A DNA stretch of 64,000 bases. Origin: Merluccius polli. Taxonomy: Eukaryota > Chordata > Actinopteri > Gadiformes > Merlucciidae. Where the stretch lies: contig JAOPHQ010001991.1 in NCBI GenBank assembly GCA_030340625.1, forward strand, positions 89,501 to 153,500, given 5' to 3'. This document shows, one piece after another, positions 10,505 through 32,769 of this stretch (positions are counted from its first letter, which is position 1; every line of letters begins with the position of its first letter). The translations under genes and the position numbers were made by a program. Under the pieces are notes generated by a model. That model did no database searches. It saw only the letters and a program-made list of their open reading frames with translations, and was not told the origin of the DNA.

Positions 10505-12007
10505 GACACCCCAACACGCCCCTAATGGCAAGAGTTACGGCAGTTCCTGGGATATATCATCTCACAATCTTTCATCATAACAGCATCGATGACAAATTAA
10601 ATGGTAATGTCACGCACGCCCGGTCCATTACATAACATAACACTTGTTAAATGCGTGTGTTTGTTTTTCATCACTAAGACCGGCTCTGTTCACCAGCGCC
10701 AGGCCGATGACCGCGCACGCTGCCAAGTGTCAAATAGCATTGTGGTTGCTCTGTTTCTCCTCCCCTCACCAAGTCACCAATCCTTCCCTGCTGGTCGGCT
10801 AGAAGAGCATGATCATGACCATCCTGGGATCATGATCACAGTCCCCGCAGTATCACAGAGGCCACCTCGTCTGACTCTGCTGAATGCAAACACTTGCATT
10901 TACATTGAATCGGTTAGTAGACGCCTTTATCCAGCGCTGCAATTTTGAAGCTGAGAACAATTATCTGGAGTAGCTCCAGATAAAGTGCTGCACAACCCAG
11001 TTCCAAAAAACAATTGGGTGCAGAGCAGCGTTAGGAATCAGAAACACAATGTTAGTAGTCACATGTGGTTAGATCTGGACTCAGCAGACCATTCGAGCCA
11101 CAGCTCCATGATACTGGTTGGCACCACGAGAGGTTGGCATTCATATTTACTAGTTGAATAGTTAATAGCCCATAAACTAAACAGCCTGGGAGCTTTAGGC
11201 AAACAACACACACACCACACACATGCATGCGCACACACACACAGCCTTTGTGTGTGTGTGTGAATCCAGTGAATGAACAGGTCATTTGAGGATTTGGGAT
11301 TTCCAGCGAAGAGTGATCCCAAGGTCCCAAAGACGGATGTGACCACTGAGTCCAATATTGTTCTGTGGAATCATCTTGGAGACGTGCGTTTTGTCAGTTG
11401 GCTCTAAAGAAAATAATGCTGTCACGTAACAATACCATTTTACAAAGCATATTTTTGATTAAGCACACGTGTGTTTCTGGCTGCATTGTAACCTGGATGA
11501 TTTTAACCTCAAATAAGGAATTCCTCATCCCTGCTAAATCTGTTTCTGGGACTTGGAGCCGAAGACGGATCCAAAGAGTTCAATGTTATAGGTGTTCACT
11601 AACGGGTGTTTATGAGAACATGGATTATGGATGAAGAATATTTGTGAGTGTGATGAATGTCCATGGTCTGGATGTTGTACTCACCAAACTCACTTAAAAT
11701 GTGAATTAAAACAGACCTTCTGCCACAGTCAAATTAATGAGGTGTCAAATGGACTATTTGTGGTGTCCATGATGTGGACTTGAAAGATGGCTGAAAATAG
11801 GTGACAGTAAAAACAGATGGGGGTTTATGCCAAGTGTTCTGCCGAGACATTGTGTTCTGCCTTTGAGGCTAATGTTACTTCCAGTTTCTGAATAACATTA
11901 TGGCTGTTTTTTCTGTTTTTTTCAAGACTTTCTATTCATAATTTAAAGCAGACCGTCATTGTGTGCATCAGTCCTATGAACTCTATTTCCTAGGGAGGGA
12001 TGTCCAT
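10505..12007. other. Stretch without recognised gene
   Basis: The DNA includes short AC/GT runs (11205-11265) and a SINE-tail-like fragment near 10888-10940. Open frames are short and unsupported. Confidence 0.5.
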
Positions 12008-12089
12008 ATGTCTATTTGGGCATGAGAAATCAAAAACCTCAATAAATGCTTTTCTGTTTTGCTTCTTTTCTTGTAATGCAAATTATATA

Positions 12090-12140
<51 letters not shown>

Positions 12141-12293
12141 GTGTGTGTGTGTGCGTGTGTGTGTGTGTGTGTGAAGACTGAAAGCATCTGTGGACTGTGG
12201 AGGGTCCTAATGGGAATTTCTCATTAGAATCCACTCTATTGAGTTATCGATAGCAGACCGCCAATCTCATGTGATGGTTTAGTATGCTAGCAC
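12008..12293. repeat. Direct duplication copy 1 with internal (GT)n
   Basis: Matches 12439-12709 from TGTCTATTTGGGCATGAGAAA through the GT repeat to TGCTAGCAC. A G homopolymer follows at 12321-12343. Confidence 0.85.
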
Positions 12294-12320
12294 TTATTAC
12301 TTTAGGCACTGGAGGACTCA

Positions 12321-12343
12321 GGGGGGGGGGGGGGGGGGGGGGG
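12321..12343. repeat. Poly(G) tract
   Basis: 23 consecutive G. The run lies between the two direct duplicates. Confidence 0.9.
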
Positions 12344-12438
12344 CATCTTCCATTATGTGTTGGAAGATGCTTGTCATATTATTTGTCGATTCTTGTTTTG
12401 TTTTATCCACCGATGTTTATAGACTCACTCAGATATTT

Positions 12439-12522
12439 ATGTCTATTTGGGCATGAGAAACCAAAAACTCAATAAATGCTTTTCTGTTTTGCTTCTTTTC
12501 TTGTAATGCAAATTATATATGC

Positions 12523-12554
<32 letters not shown>

Positions 12555-12709
12555 GTGCGTGTGTGTGCGTGTGTGTGTGTGTGTGTGTGAAGACTGAAAG
12601 CATCTGTGGACTGTGGAGGGTCCTAATGGGAATTTCTCATTAGAATCCACTCTATTGAGTTATCGATAGCAGACCGCCAATCTCATGTGATGGTTTAGTA
12701 TGCTAGCAC
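12439..12709. repeat. Direct duplication copy 2 with internal (GT)n
   Basis: Near-identical to 12008-12293, with a shorter GT tract (12521-12588). A poly(C) tract at 12709-12729 directly follows. Confidence 0.85.
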
Positions 12710-12729
12710 CCCCCCCCCCCCCCCCCCCC

Positions 12730-13260
12730 TGGCGCCCCACCGGCTGAAAACGTTGCGCTTAAGTGCCCTCTTGAGTGGCGAAAACGAGAGTATGTGGAGA
12801 GAGTACTATTGGCTGCCCTTCACATAGGAAGCATAGCAAGAAAATACAATAACATGTCTTAATGAGTGCTCATAAAATGTGATGCAGCGCCCTATTGGTG
12901 CCTTTCCAATTGTTTAAACTTGACAATCCCTATGGATGCCCTTACAAAGGTAAACAGTGCCGTGATAAAGTGCCCTCCATGCTGCCACTACATAACAGTG
13001 TCCCGAAGGGTTCCCTTTCCAGTTGAGAAAAATGGGATGCTGTATGAAGAGTATCCTTACATGCATGAACATGTTGGAAGGTTTCCTAATGGATGCCCTT
13101 CCAGTGGAGAAAATGTGATGTGATCCCGTACAATAGGTGCCCTTACAATGGGATATATACTTGAAGTTCCCTACAGGTGCGTTTCTGAGGAAAACTCATG
13201 AAGTATCCTCTTAGATGCCCTTCCAAGTGAGAGGTGGAAAAAATGGGGGAGCAAGTATTC
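12730..13260. repeat. Degenerate TGCCCTT-type minisatellite
   Basis: Many diverged motifs such as GTGCCCT, GATGCCCTTCCA and GATGCCCTTACAA recur every 40-70 bp. The block 12860-12955 has a clear homologue at 13886-13990. No coding function is apparent. Confidence 0.5.
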
Positions 13261-13273
13261 AGTGCTCTCTTTC

Positions 13274-13408
13274 CCCCCATGCAATACATTATGATGTGCC
13301 CTCTGTGCCCCCATGCAATACATTATGATGTGCCCTCTGTGCCCCCATGCAATACATTATGATGTGCCCTCTGTGCCCCCATGCAATACATTATGATGTG
13401 CCCTCTAG
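13274..13408. repeat. 34-bp tandem repeat, four copies
   Basis: Four near-perfect head-to-tail copies containing ATGCAATACATTATGATGTG and CCCTCTGTG. There are no spacers, so it is a minisatellite. Confidence 0.92.
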
Positions 13409-15469
13409 AGCAAGAAAACTCTATAACATGGGTGGTATATTCTTCTCGGCTGCCAGAGTGCTGGTCTGTGGATGATGAAAGTGTCTGAGTAAATAACTTT
13501 TTTTATTTACAGAGAACACAAGCGGGATGACATTCAATGCATCTGAATGGTGTCCGAATCCCCCAATGGGGTCCGAATCTGAATCCTCTCTAATGCACAC
13601 ACTTCTTATAGGCCTGAGCCAGACCATACGTGGCAGTCCGGCAAGGAACAATGCGTCTGGAAGAAGGTATAGATTTACTACTCAAAAAAGGGTACTACTC
13701 AAAACCTTCTGAGGTCATTAGGGCATCTTCTTGTTGTTTCAGCAGGCACTCAGGATTGTCCCTATTGTTTACAGAAAAACACAGGACTGTTTGCAGAAAC
13801 CTTTTACAGATTAAGAATGAGTGAAATACAAATAAAAGAAAGGAGGAGAACAACCTGTAAATGTATATAACGAAATTCACCTCAATGTCTTAACGAATGC
13901 CCTTCTAGTAGAGAAAACATGATGCAGTGCCCTATAAGGTGTCTTTACAATGGTCTAAACTTGATCTTCCTTATGGGCGCCCTTCCATGGAAAGGAGGGG
14001 TGCCGCCAAATAGTCAAACCCTGCTTACATTCAAAACATAGCAGACTGTATGGCCATAAGCAAATATTTTCTGCATTTTTGCATGGGGCCGATGGGCTAA
14101 CAGTAATATCTAGATAATATTTTGATGTTTTTCGATCTGCACTGTCCCTATTTTTAAGCAATGCTTTTTGGGCGTTGACGGGGCCCCATGTCTGCCCTTT
14201 TTTTCTTTTCGCCCCTGCCCTTCAAACAGTCTGAGTCCACCGCTGACTATGGGGGCCCTGTGTCATTGTCTTCTATTGATTCTACGTGCTGAACGTTGAA
14301 GCAGTTACTCATTACGAAATCCTAGAAAAAATGAATGTGAATAAGAATATTATTGCCATGATCAAGTAAACACTACTCAATATTGGAGATGAATCAGAAT
14401 GAGAAATGACTGCATATTGTATACATTGAGATGGTTTAGTGGAGACATTTAAGATGAAAAGATATGGACACACAATGTACGATGGTGGCAGGTGGATTAT
14501 GCAAAAATAATTATCAGCATGTGGATATGAGATATATATTTCTCATCATGTTGTATCCTATCTATGTATAATAATATCAATAATGTAGCATATATGCTGC
14601 CAATAATGTTTACCTTAACTGTCAATAACGTTAACATTGACTCTCTGCATTTACTACTACAGCCTATTTCTACTCATGTTGTGTGTATAGATATGTATAT
14701 GTCTATGCTATGTATAGTGTGTGCATAAGATTCAAAATGACTTGAATGTAATAATAAAATGCTAACATGTTAGAGCTAGTGGAGGTAATACAATACCACC
14801 CCCTAGTGGCCATGCCACAAACTTCCGAGTCCAGCGACTTTTTATAAGTCATATTTATGATTTTAAAAGACAAGAAAAGATGACATTTGCTTAAAACATC
14901 CATATGTACAACGTTACCACTGATAAAGGTCGGCACACAAATTATCATAAAATATTCAATCATAGGTCATTGCCTATATCTTTCACCTAATTGTCTTACC
15001 ATATAGCATTCAGTGGATACAACACAATGTAAATTCATATCTCATTTACTATTTTATATTGGACACTTGCATGAAATAGTTCATATTAACCCAATGGACA
15101 GTACTGGGGAGAGCGGTGGCATGTTAAGGTCATGAACCCCGGTGACCCGGATCACCAAGAGACTCCTGGAGCAATCCCATGAGCCACCAAATATAACTTT
15201 GGTGCCCAGGATAGCTCTCTAGACGAGCTCCACTGACCTGACCTAGTCCCAGGCTGTGATTACTGCTCCGCCCAGGCAGCAAGGGATGATATTTTAGCAA
15301 AAGAAACCAATATAAATATATGGTTAAAAAAAAGATGTAATGGCTTCTTTTCAACCATTGCCTTAAACCAGAACATTTAATTAAACCTCGAGTAGTCAAA
15401 TGTATGGAACTAAACATGTTATCATATTATTGAGAGAGGGGCACATAGTTACAAAAAACAGAACACAAG
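13409..15469. other. Region between ptgir and calmodulin, no recognised gene
   Basis: AT-rich DNA. It includes a second copy of the TGCCCTT-type block (13886-13990). A possible SINE-like unit at 15105-15260 contains phrases such as GAACCCCGGTGACCCGG, but I could not identify its family. Confidence 0.45.
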
Positions 15470-15491
15470 ACATGTATGCACACATGTTCAA

Positions 15492-15497
15492 TTTATT
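15492..15497 (-). terminator. calm3: Candidate polyadenylation signal AATAAA
   Basis: AATAAA on the minus strand about 1.75 kb past the calmodulin stop codon. It was chosen for its consensus form and position only. Confidence 0.35.
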
Positions 15498-16377
15498 GGA
15501 TCATGAAAAATATCACATCGACATTTCAGATATACCCTCTTAAGTTAAGCCCATATCCATGAATTACCTGCTTCAAATTAAAATCACTCCAACAAAGCAG
15601 ACGCTTAGTTTATAGCACTTTAAGGACATTTCTGAGCTTCATTAAAAGTGCAGACTAAAATCAGCCAACAAACTTAACCAATCAATTGCTACAAGTCTTT
15701 ATTAGGCCCCCACCCCCCTATCTGAAATTCCAATTCTAACTTGAAACATATTGCCCTCTGACGAAAAATATGTGGGTAGATATAGATATATGACGTGTAT
15801 TCTGTTCAGCAGAACAGCAAGCAAATGTAATCACTGGAGCACAACGTGGGGGATCAGACAGAAACAAGGATGGGAAACAGATGAATGAGTGGTTCTACAG
15901 CCACTTTTGGTTTCTTTTTTCCTTTAGAACAAAAACATTTATGGTGTACACCAAAGTGCAATATATTTTTACTGAATATCTATATGTATATAATATATAT
16001 TTATATATTTATAATGTTCTAATTAACTACACATTTTTCTTCAAGGTTGAGGCGTTTAGATTATGGCACATGGCACAAAACCAAGGGGGAAAAAATAAAT
16101 ATGTCACAGGGGGCATACTACAACAATAGGCAATGCAATACACTAGATATTTTGTGACCAAAGTTTGTAGTAAATACATTAATATTTGATAACATTTAAA
16201 AAGCATTACATTAATATCTTATCAGGATATCCGTTTGCAGATTAAATATCTTTACAGTTAGTCCTCTCGTGTTTTCACAATAAACAGCCTTCTGACTCTT
16301 TACATCGTACTACTGCGCCTCCAACTAGCACTGCAGGGGAAGTAAAGTCCTCATTCTGAATCAAAACACAACAATAG

Positions 16378-16396
16378 CCCCCCCCCCCCCCCCCCC
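16378..16396. repeat. Poly(C) tract
   Basis: 19 consecutive C within the proposed calmodulin 3' UTR. Confidence 0.9.
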
Positions 16397-16554
16397 TCAA
16401 AAAGTACAAACAAACCACCCATAGTGCCGTTACATCTCCGGACAAACTGTTTCTCTGGTTGAAATTATTCTTCCACCTAGCACCAACTTACACCAATATT
16501 CCTGCAACGACCATTGGTGACACATATGTTAGAGAGTGAGTGAGTGAGTGAGTG

Positions 16555-16555
<1 letters not shown>

Positions 16556-16633
<78 letters not shown>

Positions 16634-16637
16634 GCAC

Positions 16638-16682
<45 letters not shown>

Positions 16683-16692
16683 CATATATATA
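16556..16692. repeat. Compound TA/AC microsatellite
   Basis: About 37 TA units, then CA repeats, then further TA repeats. The several overlapping open frames here are microsatellite artefacts. Confidence 0.95.
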
Positions 16693-17245
16693 CAGTGTGT
16701 ACACAATCCAAGCACAATCTCTCGACGTCAACAGCCACTGAAAGGGTGCATGCAAGAATGCCTAGAGCCCAATTCATTACTATGAGAATGGGAAACCACA
16801 GGGTCATATTGTGATCTACAGTCCAATTTGAGTGAATGAGTGCTACCGAGTGTCTCATGATAGTCAACTTCTCTGACATGGGCTCTAACCCTCTGCCTCT
16901 ACAGTGCTGCTCTGTGCTCTAATGAAGCCAGGAGCTTGGTGGTTGTGATACCCAGTATCTTGGTAGTAGGAGAAAGGGGCTTCAGCTCCCTGGAAAGCCT
17001 GGTCCGTTAACTTCTCTACAGATTTGCTGTTAGTGTAGTCTAAACACACAGCGCAGAAGAAGTCGTTGGACATATCGAATCGCAAATCACAGATTTACAG
17101 TGATTAGATAGTGATTATCAGGGAGGGAGGGGGTAAGTTTTGTGATTTTGGTTTGATCATTGTTTTTTGATAGGTTTTTCTTTCTTAAAGACAGAGTGAT
17201 CTTAGAAGGACAAGCAATGTTAAGAGAGAAAGGTGGAAGAACTCT

Positions 17246-27258
<10,013 letters not shown>

Positions 27259-27640
27259 TTATATCGCAGAGTATTCCGTCACCTTTTGACTTTAAACGAC
27301 TTTTAAACCAGGCGTGTAAGAGAGGCTGTTGGTGATTCAACACTGCGTGAAAAGGGGGACAGTGTGGTTAAAATAACGGGCCTGGTGCGAGCTAGCAGCG
27401 AGATGAGGAGATGCCCGGAAACCTTTTGCAGCTAGAGAAACCAGTGCTGCCGCTGCCGCATCACCGCAACCGTTGTATATTCATCCGCGATGACGTCATC
27501 AGGGCCCCTCTCGCAGCGTTTCGCAGCCCTGTTATCGCGAGCCTTGCGTGCAGACTGTGGCTGCAGGGCGCGAGTGGGAGCGGCTTATGGCAGTGAGTGG
27601 GCGGGGCTTGTTCCTGTCCCACGTTTGATTGGTTTAACCA
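27259..27640 (-). promoter_or_regulatory. calm3: Calmodulin 5' UTR and CpG-rich promoter
   Basis: The block upstream of the start codon is CpG-rich. It holds a perfect CRE palindrome TGACGTCA (27491-27498), a GC box GGGCGGGGC (27600-27608) and an inverted CCAAT box (ATTGG at about 27629). The order fits a minus-strand promoter with transcription starting near 27400-27480. The exact start was not determined. Confidence 0.6.
27491..27498. promoter_or_regulatory. CRE palindrome TGACGTCA
   Basis: Full 8-bp CREB/ATF consensus in the calmodulin promoter region. Confidence 0.6.
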
Positions 27641-28275
27641 GCGGTTTTCTAAGACAACCAAACGAGAAGGCGAGGAAGGACCGAACCAAAGGTTATTTGA
27701 AATGTGTCCAAATATGTGTTATGCTATGATGCGATATGAAGTCACACATGTAATAAAATGTGATAAAGTGTAATAAACTCAATGCAGTTTGTCGCAGAGA
27801 GCCGGTGTTGTTGACAAACTCAGCTCCCCGCTCAGGATGGGCTATCGGTAGTTTTAACTAACGCTGTCAAACTGAAATCCTGCGATACTATGATCATACG
27901 TATAAGCAAACCCAACCTATGTTTAGTTAAATTCTTGAACATTTTAACCGATTTATTAGCCTGATAAAATATAATGCCTCGTCACAAGCTACTTCAAATC
28001 AAACAAACAAAAATAGCTTTTGTTTGTTTGATGATGATTTTCAAGTTTCTACAACCGTGGTATGGCTCACAGTAGCCTAAATAACTCAAGATTTAATATT
28101 CCTTGATTTGTCCCTATAGGGGAAATGTGTCTTGGACATGAAGGCTGCCACGTAAAAATACATACAAATATAGTGCAGCACAGCAGTGCAGCTTAATCAT
28201 GACGGGCCCCTATTGTAGAACGATGTGCAATGCTCGTACGCATTGTCACAGGTGAGCCACCGTACCAAGCGAGAA
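27641..28275. other. Intergenic stretch, no recognised gene
   Basis: AT-rich DNA between the calmodulin promoter and the Gypsy element. No supported feature was seen. Confidence 0.5.
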
Positions 28276-28422
28276 TGGGTATGTGCGCATGCGTGCTTAG
28301 ACGGAGGGTGGTGATTGCTCGTTGCTACCCAACGGATGCCGGTTAAAATGAATGAACCCTGTGAATGCTGAATAAAGATCCTGAAAGATACGAAAGACTA
28401 TTATTGATCACATCATAAAACA
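28276..28422 (+). repeat. 5' LTR of Gypsy element
   Basis: Starts TGGGTATGTGCGCATGCGTG and ends CATCATAAAACA. It includes an AATAAAG polyadenylation-type signal. Confidence 0.9.
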
Positions 28423-28532
28423 TGGTGTCAGAAGTATCGGACCTATTGCATCCAAAGACGGAGGAGCGTTAATACGAGTGGACGTTGTGTTCCAGCTACG
28501 GTGACTGAGTGAGTGCTAACGTTAGCAGCAGA

Positions 28533-29354
28533 ATGGCAGAGGGATTCCGCAAACCAGACCCGCTGGTGTTTGACGGCAACGTCGCGGAAAACTGGAGGAT
28601 ATTTGAACAGGAATAGGACATATTCATTGCGGCAGCATATTCAGACAAGCCTCCACGTACACAAGCCTTCATCCTGCTGAACCTGGCGGGCTCAGAAGCC
28701 ATAGAACGCAAACGTTATTTTGTATACGCTCCCGCTGTTGTGGATGATGACGGAATGGAGACTGCTCCCACCGAATTGAGAGAGGACCCCGAGTGCCTGA
28801 AAAGAAAATTCTGTGAGCTTTGCAACCCGCAAACCAACATCACTATGGAAAGACACATATTCTTCACCAGGAACCAAAGACAAGGTGAGACTGTGGAAGC
28901 CTACGTGAGTGATTTAAGGAATAAAGTGAAGACATGCAGATTTGGAAATCTACAAGACGAGCTGGTTAAGGACAGACTTGTCACAGGCATACACAATGAC
29001 GGTGTAAGGAAGATTTTACTCCGCAACAGCGAACTAACTAACAAAAGCAATTGAAATTTGTCAAATTCACGAAATAACAGAACAGCACACCAAGACTCTT
29101 GCTGCACCAAAACAAATCACGACAAATGTGGACACCGTACGTTTCAAGACAAAGCAGTCACAACAACGCCAAGATCAACACAGAGCTCCCACAAGTACAG
29201 ACAAGGGAGAGCAGTCAATGTGGTTGATACTGCCCAAGGCTCAAGCAGCAGTGATGAGTCATACTATGTGGATGGACTCTCCATACCCACTGACGTGGTT
29301 GACACAGAGGAAGAAAAAGAGGACATTTTCTGCACAGTCTATGTCAATGGATAG
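28533..29354 (+). pseudogene. Gag region of the Gypsy element (disrupted)
   Basis: The frame opens at ATG 28533 (AEGFRKPDPLVFDGN). A TAG interrupts it at 28614-28616, after which the same frame continues to 29054. Capsid-like text follows (GETVEAYVSDLRNK). Near 29045 the sense frame shifts by one base. The downstream part leads into a stop at 29352-29354, just before the protease. At least three lesions exclude a functional Gag. Confidence 0.8.
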
Positions 29355-30420
29355 CCCTTGGAACTCAAAGTAGATACTGGGGCGAAATGTAATGTGCTGT
29401 CAAGCGACGCCTTGACACAAGTGAGACGCAAAGAGAGACTGGACACCTCAAGGAGGACGAGGCTTGTCGCATATGGAGGAGATGAAATCCCCTCAGCCAG
29501 CTCAGTATATCTATCCTGCCTGTCAGCACGTCAGCCATATACGACTTACGCTTCCAGGTAGTGGAGCCAGATGTGCAGCCACTGCTTGGCATGCGAGACA
29601 GCGTTCGCATGGGCCTAGTCACTTTGAGTAAGGAAGTACACCAACTTCGTTTGAAGGAAGAGCCTCGTTTTTCACACAAGGTGTTCAAGGACTATGCTGA
29701 CCTCTTCACAGATGATGTGGGCACGCTCCCTATCACCTACAAAATGACACTTGACCCTGAGGCACAACCGGTGGTCAGGCCGGCACGTCACCTACCAGTC
29801 GCAAAGCGCAAAAAGGTCAAGGCGGAACTGGACAGGATGATAAGCCTAGGAGTCATAACTACAGTTTCGGAACCAAGTGAATGGGTCTCAGCCATGGTGG
29901 CGACCCACAAGAAGAACTCTGATGACATAAGACTCTGCATTGACCCACGAGACTTGAACAAAGTGCTCAAACGCCCTCATTACCCCATGCACACTGTGGA
30001 GGACGTAGCTGCGCAAATGCCCCACTCCACAGTGTTCTCTACATTAGACGCTAAGAGCTCATTCTGGCAGATTCCCCTGCACAAGGACTCCTCCAAGCTG
30101 ACGACATTCAGTACACCATTTGGGAGGTTCAGGTTCCTGAGAATGCCATTTGGCATCAGCTCCGCCAGCGAAGTGTTTCAACACACGATGGAGCAGATCT
30201 TTGCTGGCTACCCATGTGCGGTAATAGTTGATGACATCATTGTCGGGGGAAATGGCGAAGAAGAACATGATGAGAACCTGAAGAAGATCCTCGATCGAGC
30301 ACGGGAAGTTAACCTGAGACTTAATCCGCATATGCAAATTCAGGCAGAGGGAGATCGGCTACGTCGGTCACATATTCACAAGCGACGGGCTCAAGCCTGA
30401 CCCGTCCAAAACAAGAGCAA
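29355..30420 (+). pseudogene. Protease and reverse transcriptase of the Gypsy element (disrupted)
   Basis: The aspartic protease motif DTGAKCNVLS appears right after the stop at 29354. The RT follows, with PVVRPARHLP, FSTLDAKSSFWQIPL, FLRMPFGISSASEVFQ and a YxDD-type active site in the variant VDDIIV. One base is gained or lost near 30335-30345, and the reading shifts before GYVGHIFTSDG. Confidence 0.85.
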
Positions 30421-30428
30421 TTGCAGAA

Positions 30429-31352
30429 ATGCCAGCACCAGACAATGTCGCAGCGTTGAAGCACTTCCTCGGCGTCATAAATTACATGGCCCGTTTCATC
30501 CCGACCATCAGTGAGGTCTCTGCTACCTTACATCAGCTGACGCACAAGGACTGTGATTGGTGCTGGTATGAACAACACCAGAATGCTTTTGACACGCTCA
30601 AGTGGTCTCTTGCCAGCCCACCAACGCTGAGATACTACGACGTGAAAAAGCCAGTAACGCTTACCTGCGATGCTTCCCAGTATGGCCTTGGGGCGGCGTG
30701 TCTACAGGATGGAGCCCCCATCGCCTATGCTTCCCGCTCCTTGACGCCGACCGAGATGCGCTACGCGCAAATAGAAAAGGAACTTCTCGCTGTTGTGTTT
30801 GCGTGTTCCAAGTTCAACGACTACATCTATGGCAAGCACATCCAGATTGAGACTGACCACCAGCCGTTAGTCACTATTCTGTCAAAACCCCTACACACGG
30901 CCCCGGCAAGGCTGCAGCACATGATGCTGCGTCTGCAGAGATACACCATTCAGCTGATCTACAAGAAGGGAAAGCATATGTACCTGGCAGACACGTTGTC
31001 TCATGCTCCAATGAAAACAACGGAACAGCACAGCAATGAGGAGGCTAATTTTGAGGTGATGACTATCCAACACATCTCCTCCTCACGTGTCGAAGAGCTC
31101 AGAGAACACACAGCAGAGGACAAAGACCTGCAGGCACTTTGCAAAATCATCCAGCATGGATGGCCCAAGCGGGAAGCCAAACTGCCAACAAGCGTACGCC
31201 AGTACTTCACGTTTAGAGATGAGCTGACAATTGAAGACGGTGTCATCATGAATGGACCCAAGGCGGTCATACCACAATCCCTACAGCGTGAGTACATTGC
31301 AATTCTGCACAGAGGCCACCCCAGCACAGAAGCAACAAAACGCAGGGCTTGA
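30429..31352 (+). pseudogene. RNase H and integrase N-terminus of the Gypsy element
   Basis: An open frame of about 307 codons. It has the RT thumb (FLGVINYMARFIP), RNase H motifs (TCDASQYGLGAA, YAQIEKELLAVVFA, ETDHQPLVTI, LADTLS) and the first half of the integrase HHCC finger (LHRGHPSTEATKRRA). It stops at TGA 31350-31352, in the middle of the finger. Confidence 0.88.
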
Positions 31353-32438
31353 GACATTGTGTTCTGGCCCTCCATGTCCAAAGACATTGAGAGAGAGACT
31401 CTATCGTGCTCCATCTGCAACAGCACAAAACCACATCAGCAGAAGAAACCACTCAAACTTCACCCCATCCCGGAGCTGCCATGGTCGACAGTGGCCACAG
31501 ACATTTTCGAATGGAATGGCCAGCACTACTTAGTGCTGGTAGATTCATACTCAGGATGGTTTGAGATAGACCTGCTACGTGACGTGACTTCCACCACTGT
31601 CATGACAAATTTAAAGCGGCATTTCTCAGTTCACTGATGCCCCCACCTGCTTCTTTCGGACAACGGCGCTCAGTACACGAGCCAGCGGTTTAAGGACTTT
31701 GCTTCCACATGGGACTTTGTCCACCGCACCAGCAGCCCAGAATTCCCGCAGTCTAATGGCCTGGCAGAGAATGTTGTCAGCAGCGCAAAGAATCTGCTAG
31801 AAAAGTCCAAACGTGATGGAACGGACGTTTTCCTGAACCTGCTCAACATCCGGAACATTCCGCGTGACACGACACTTGGCTCGCCAGCCGATAGACTGAT
31901 GTCAAGGCAAACGCGCACCACGCTCCCACTCAGCAAGACACTCCTCGCTCCCACTGTCAAAAGCGGTGATGCTGTCAAAGCACAACTCACCAAAAAGCGG
32001 CAGTGTCAGAAGGTGTGCTACGACAAGACAAGCAAGCCTCTACGCCCACTATCTGAAGGTCAAGTCGTACGGATGCAGACTCAGCGTGGTCATGCCCTTC
32101 TGGCGATGGTGAAACTGATCTGCAAGGAACCGAGGTCCTACATCGTTGAATCTGGCGGGCACGACTACAGGAGGAACCGGAGGCACCTCCTGCCTGTCCT
32201 GGAGGCACCGCCGCCACCAGCACATCAGGTGGACAACGGCGACCAGGCTGCGGTCACTCCGCTGACCGGTGAGCCGTCACAGGATGGGGCTCCTACATCT
32301 CCGGTCAGAGCCCGAGACGTCATCAGCGATGGCAAGGTGGTACAAGGGCCGGCGTCACCCCTCCAGCAGCCTGCCGGAGATCTATACGTCACAAGAGCGG
32401 GACGCGTATGCAAGCCCAACCGTAAGTACCTGCAATAA
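31353..32438 (+). pseudogene. Integrase core and C-terminus of the Gypsy element
   Basis: The HHCC cysteines (LSCSICNSTK) lie in the frame after the stop. The catalytic core follows (first Asp in VATDIF, SDNGAQYTSQRF, then SPEFPQSNGLAEN with Glu), so a DDE triad is still visible. A stop at 31635-31637 breaks the core between the two aspartates. A Pro-rich tail ends at 32436. Confidence 0.85.
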
Positions 32439-32622
32439 GCACTGCAAGGCCTATGGGCTGTTTTTTTTTCTATTGATTGTTACAGTGGCTCTCTACCGGA
32501 CTGTTTTTTTTTGCATAGGGTCGGCTGTTTGACTGTTGGTTGTCGTTTTTCAGATGTTCTCGGTTTTTTTTCTGAAAAAAAAGAAAAAAGAAAAGGAAGG
32601 ACACACTTCTTGTAAAAAAAAA

Positions 32623-32769
32623 TGGGTATGTGCGCATGCGTGCTTAGACGGAGGGTGGTGATTGCTCGTTGCTACCCAACGGATGCCGGTTAAAATGAAT
32701 GAACCCTGTGATTGCTGAATAAAGATCCTGAAAGATACAAAAGACTATTATTGATCACATCATAAAACA
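32623..32769 (+). repeat. 3' LTR of Gypsy element
   Basis: 147 bp, same ends as the 5' LTR. A/G-rich DNA precedes it (polypurine-like, 32575-32600). Mismatches to the 5' LTR were seen at the GTGAATG/GTGATTG and GATACGAAA/GATACAAAA positions. Confidence 0.9.

Larger units (their letters stand above)
15470..17245 (-). other. calm3: Probable calmodulin 3' UTR
   Basis: This follows the calmodulin stop codon on the minus strand. A consensus polyadenylation signal AATAAA is read at 15497-15492. Another possible one lies near 15690, so the true end is uncertain. Long 3' UTRs are usual for vertebrate calmodulin genes. The stretch contains a C-run (16378-16396) and a compound TA/AC microsatellite. 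Confidence 0.5.
28276..32769 (+). mobile_element. Ty3/Gypsy LTR retrotransposon, nearly full length, coding-defective
   Basis: Bounded by 147-bp LTRs (28276-28422 and 32623-32769) with TG..CA ends and about two visible mismatches. A primer-binding site TGGTGTCAGAAGT follows the left LTR directly. Internal order is gag, protease, RT, RNase H, integrase, which is the Ty3/Gypsy order. Short LTRs and this organisation suggest a Mag-like clade, but no tree was made. I found no matching target duplication. Confidence 0.9.

Noticed and set aside
10095..10509. Minus-strand frames with poly-Ile and poly-His
   Set aside because: Products of ATG/ATC triplet expansion in the 105-bp repeat. Only the possible membrane segment was kept, as a weak finding.
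13274..13408. Regular 34-bp repeats considered as a CRISPR-like array
   Set aside because: No unique spacers between repeats, eukaryotic context, and neighbouring diverged copies: an ordinary minisatellite.
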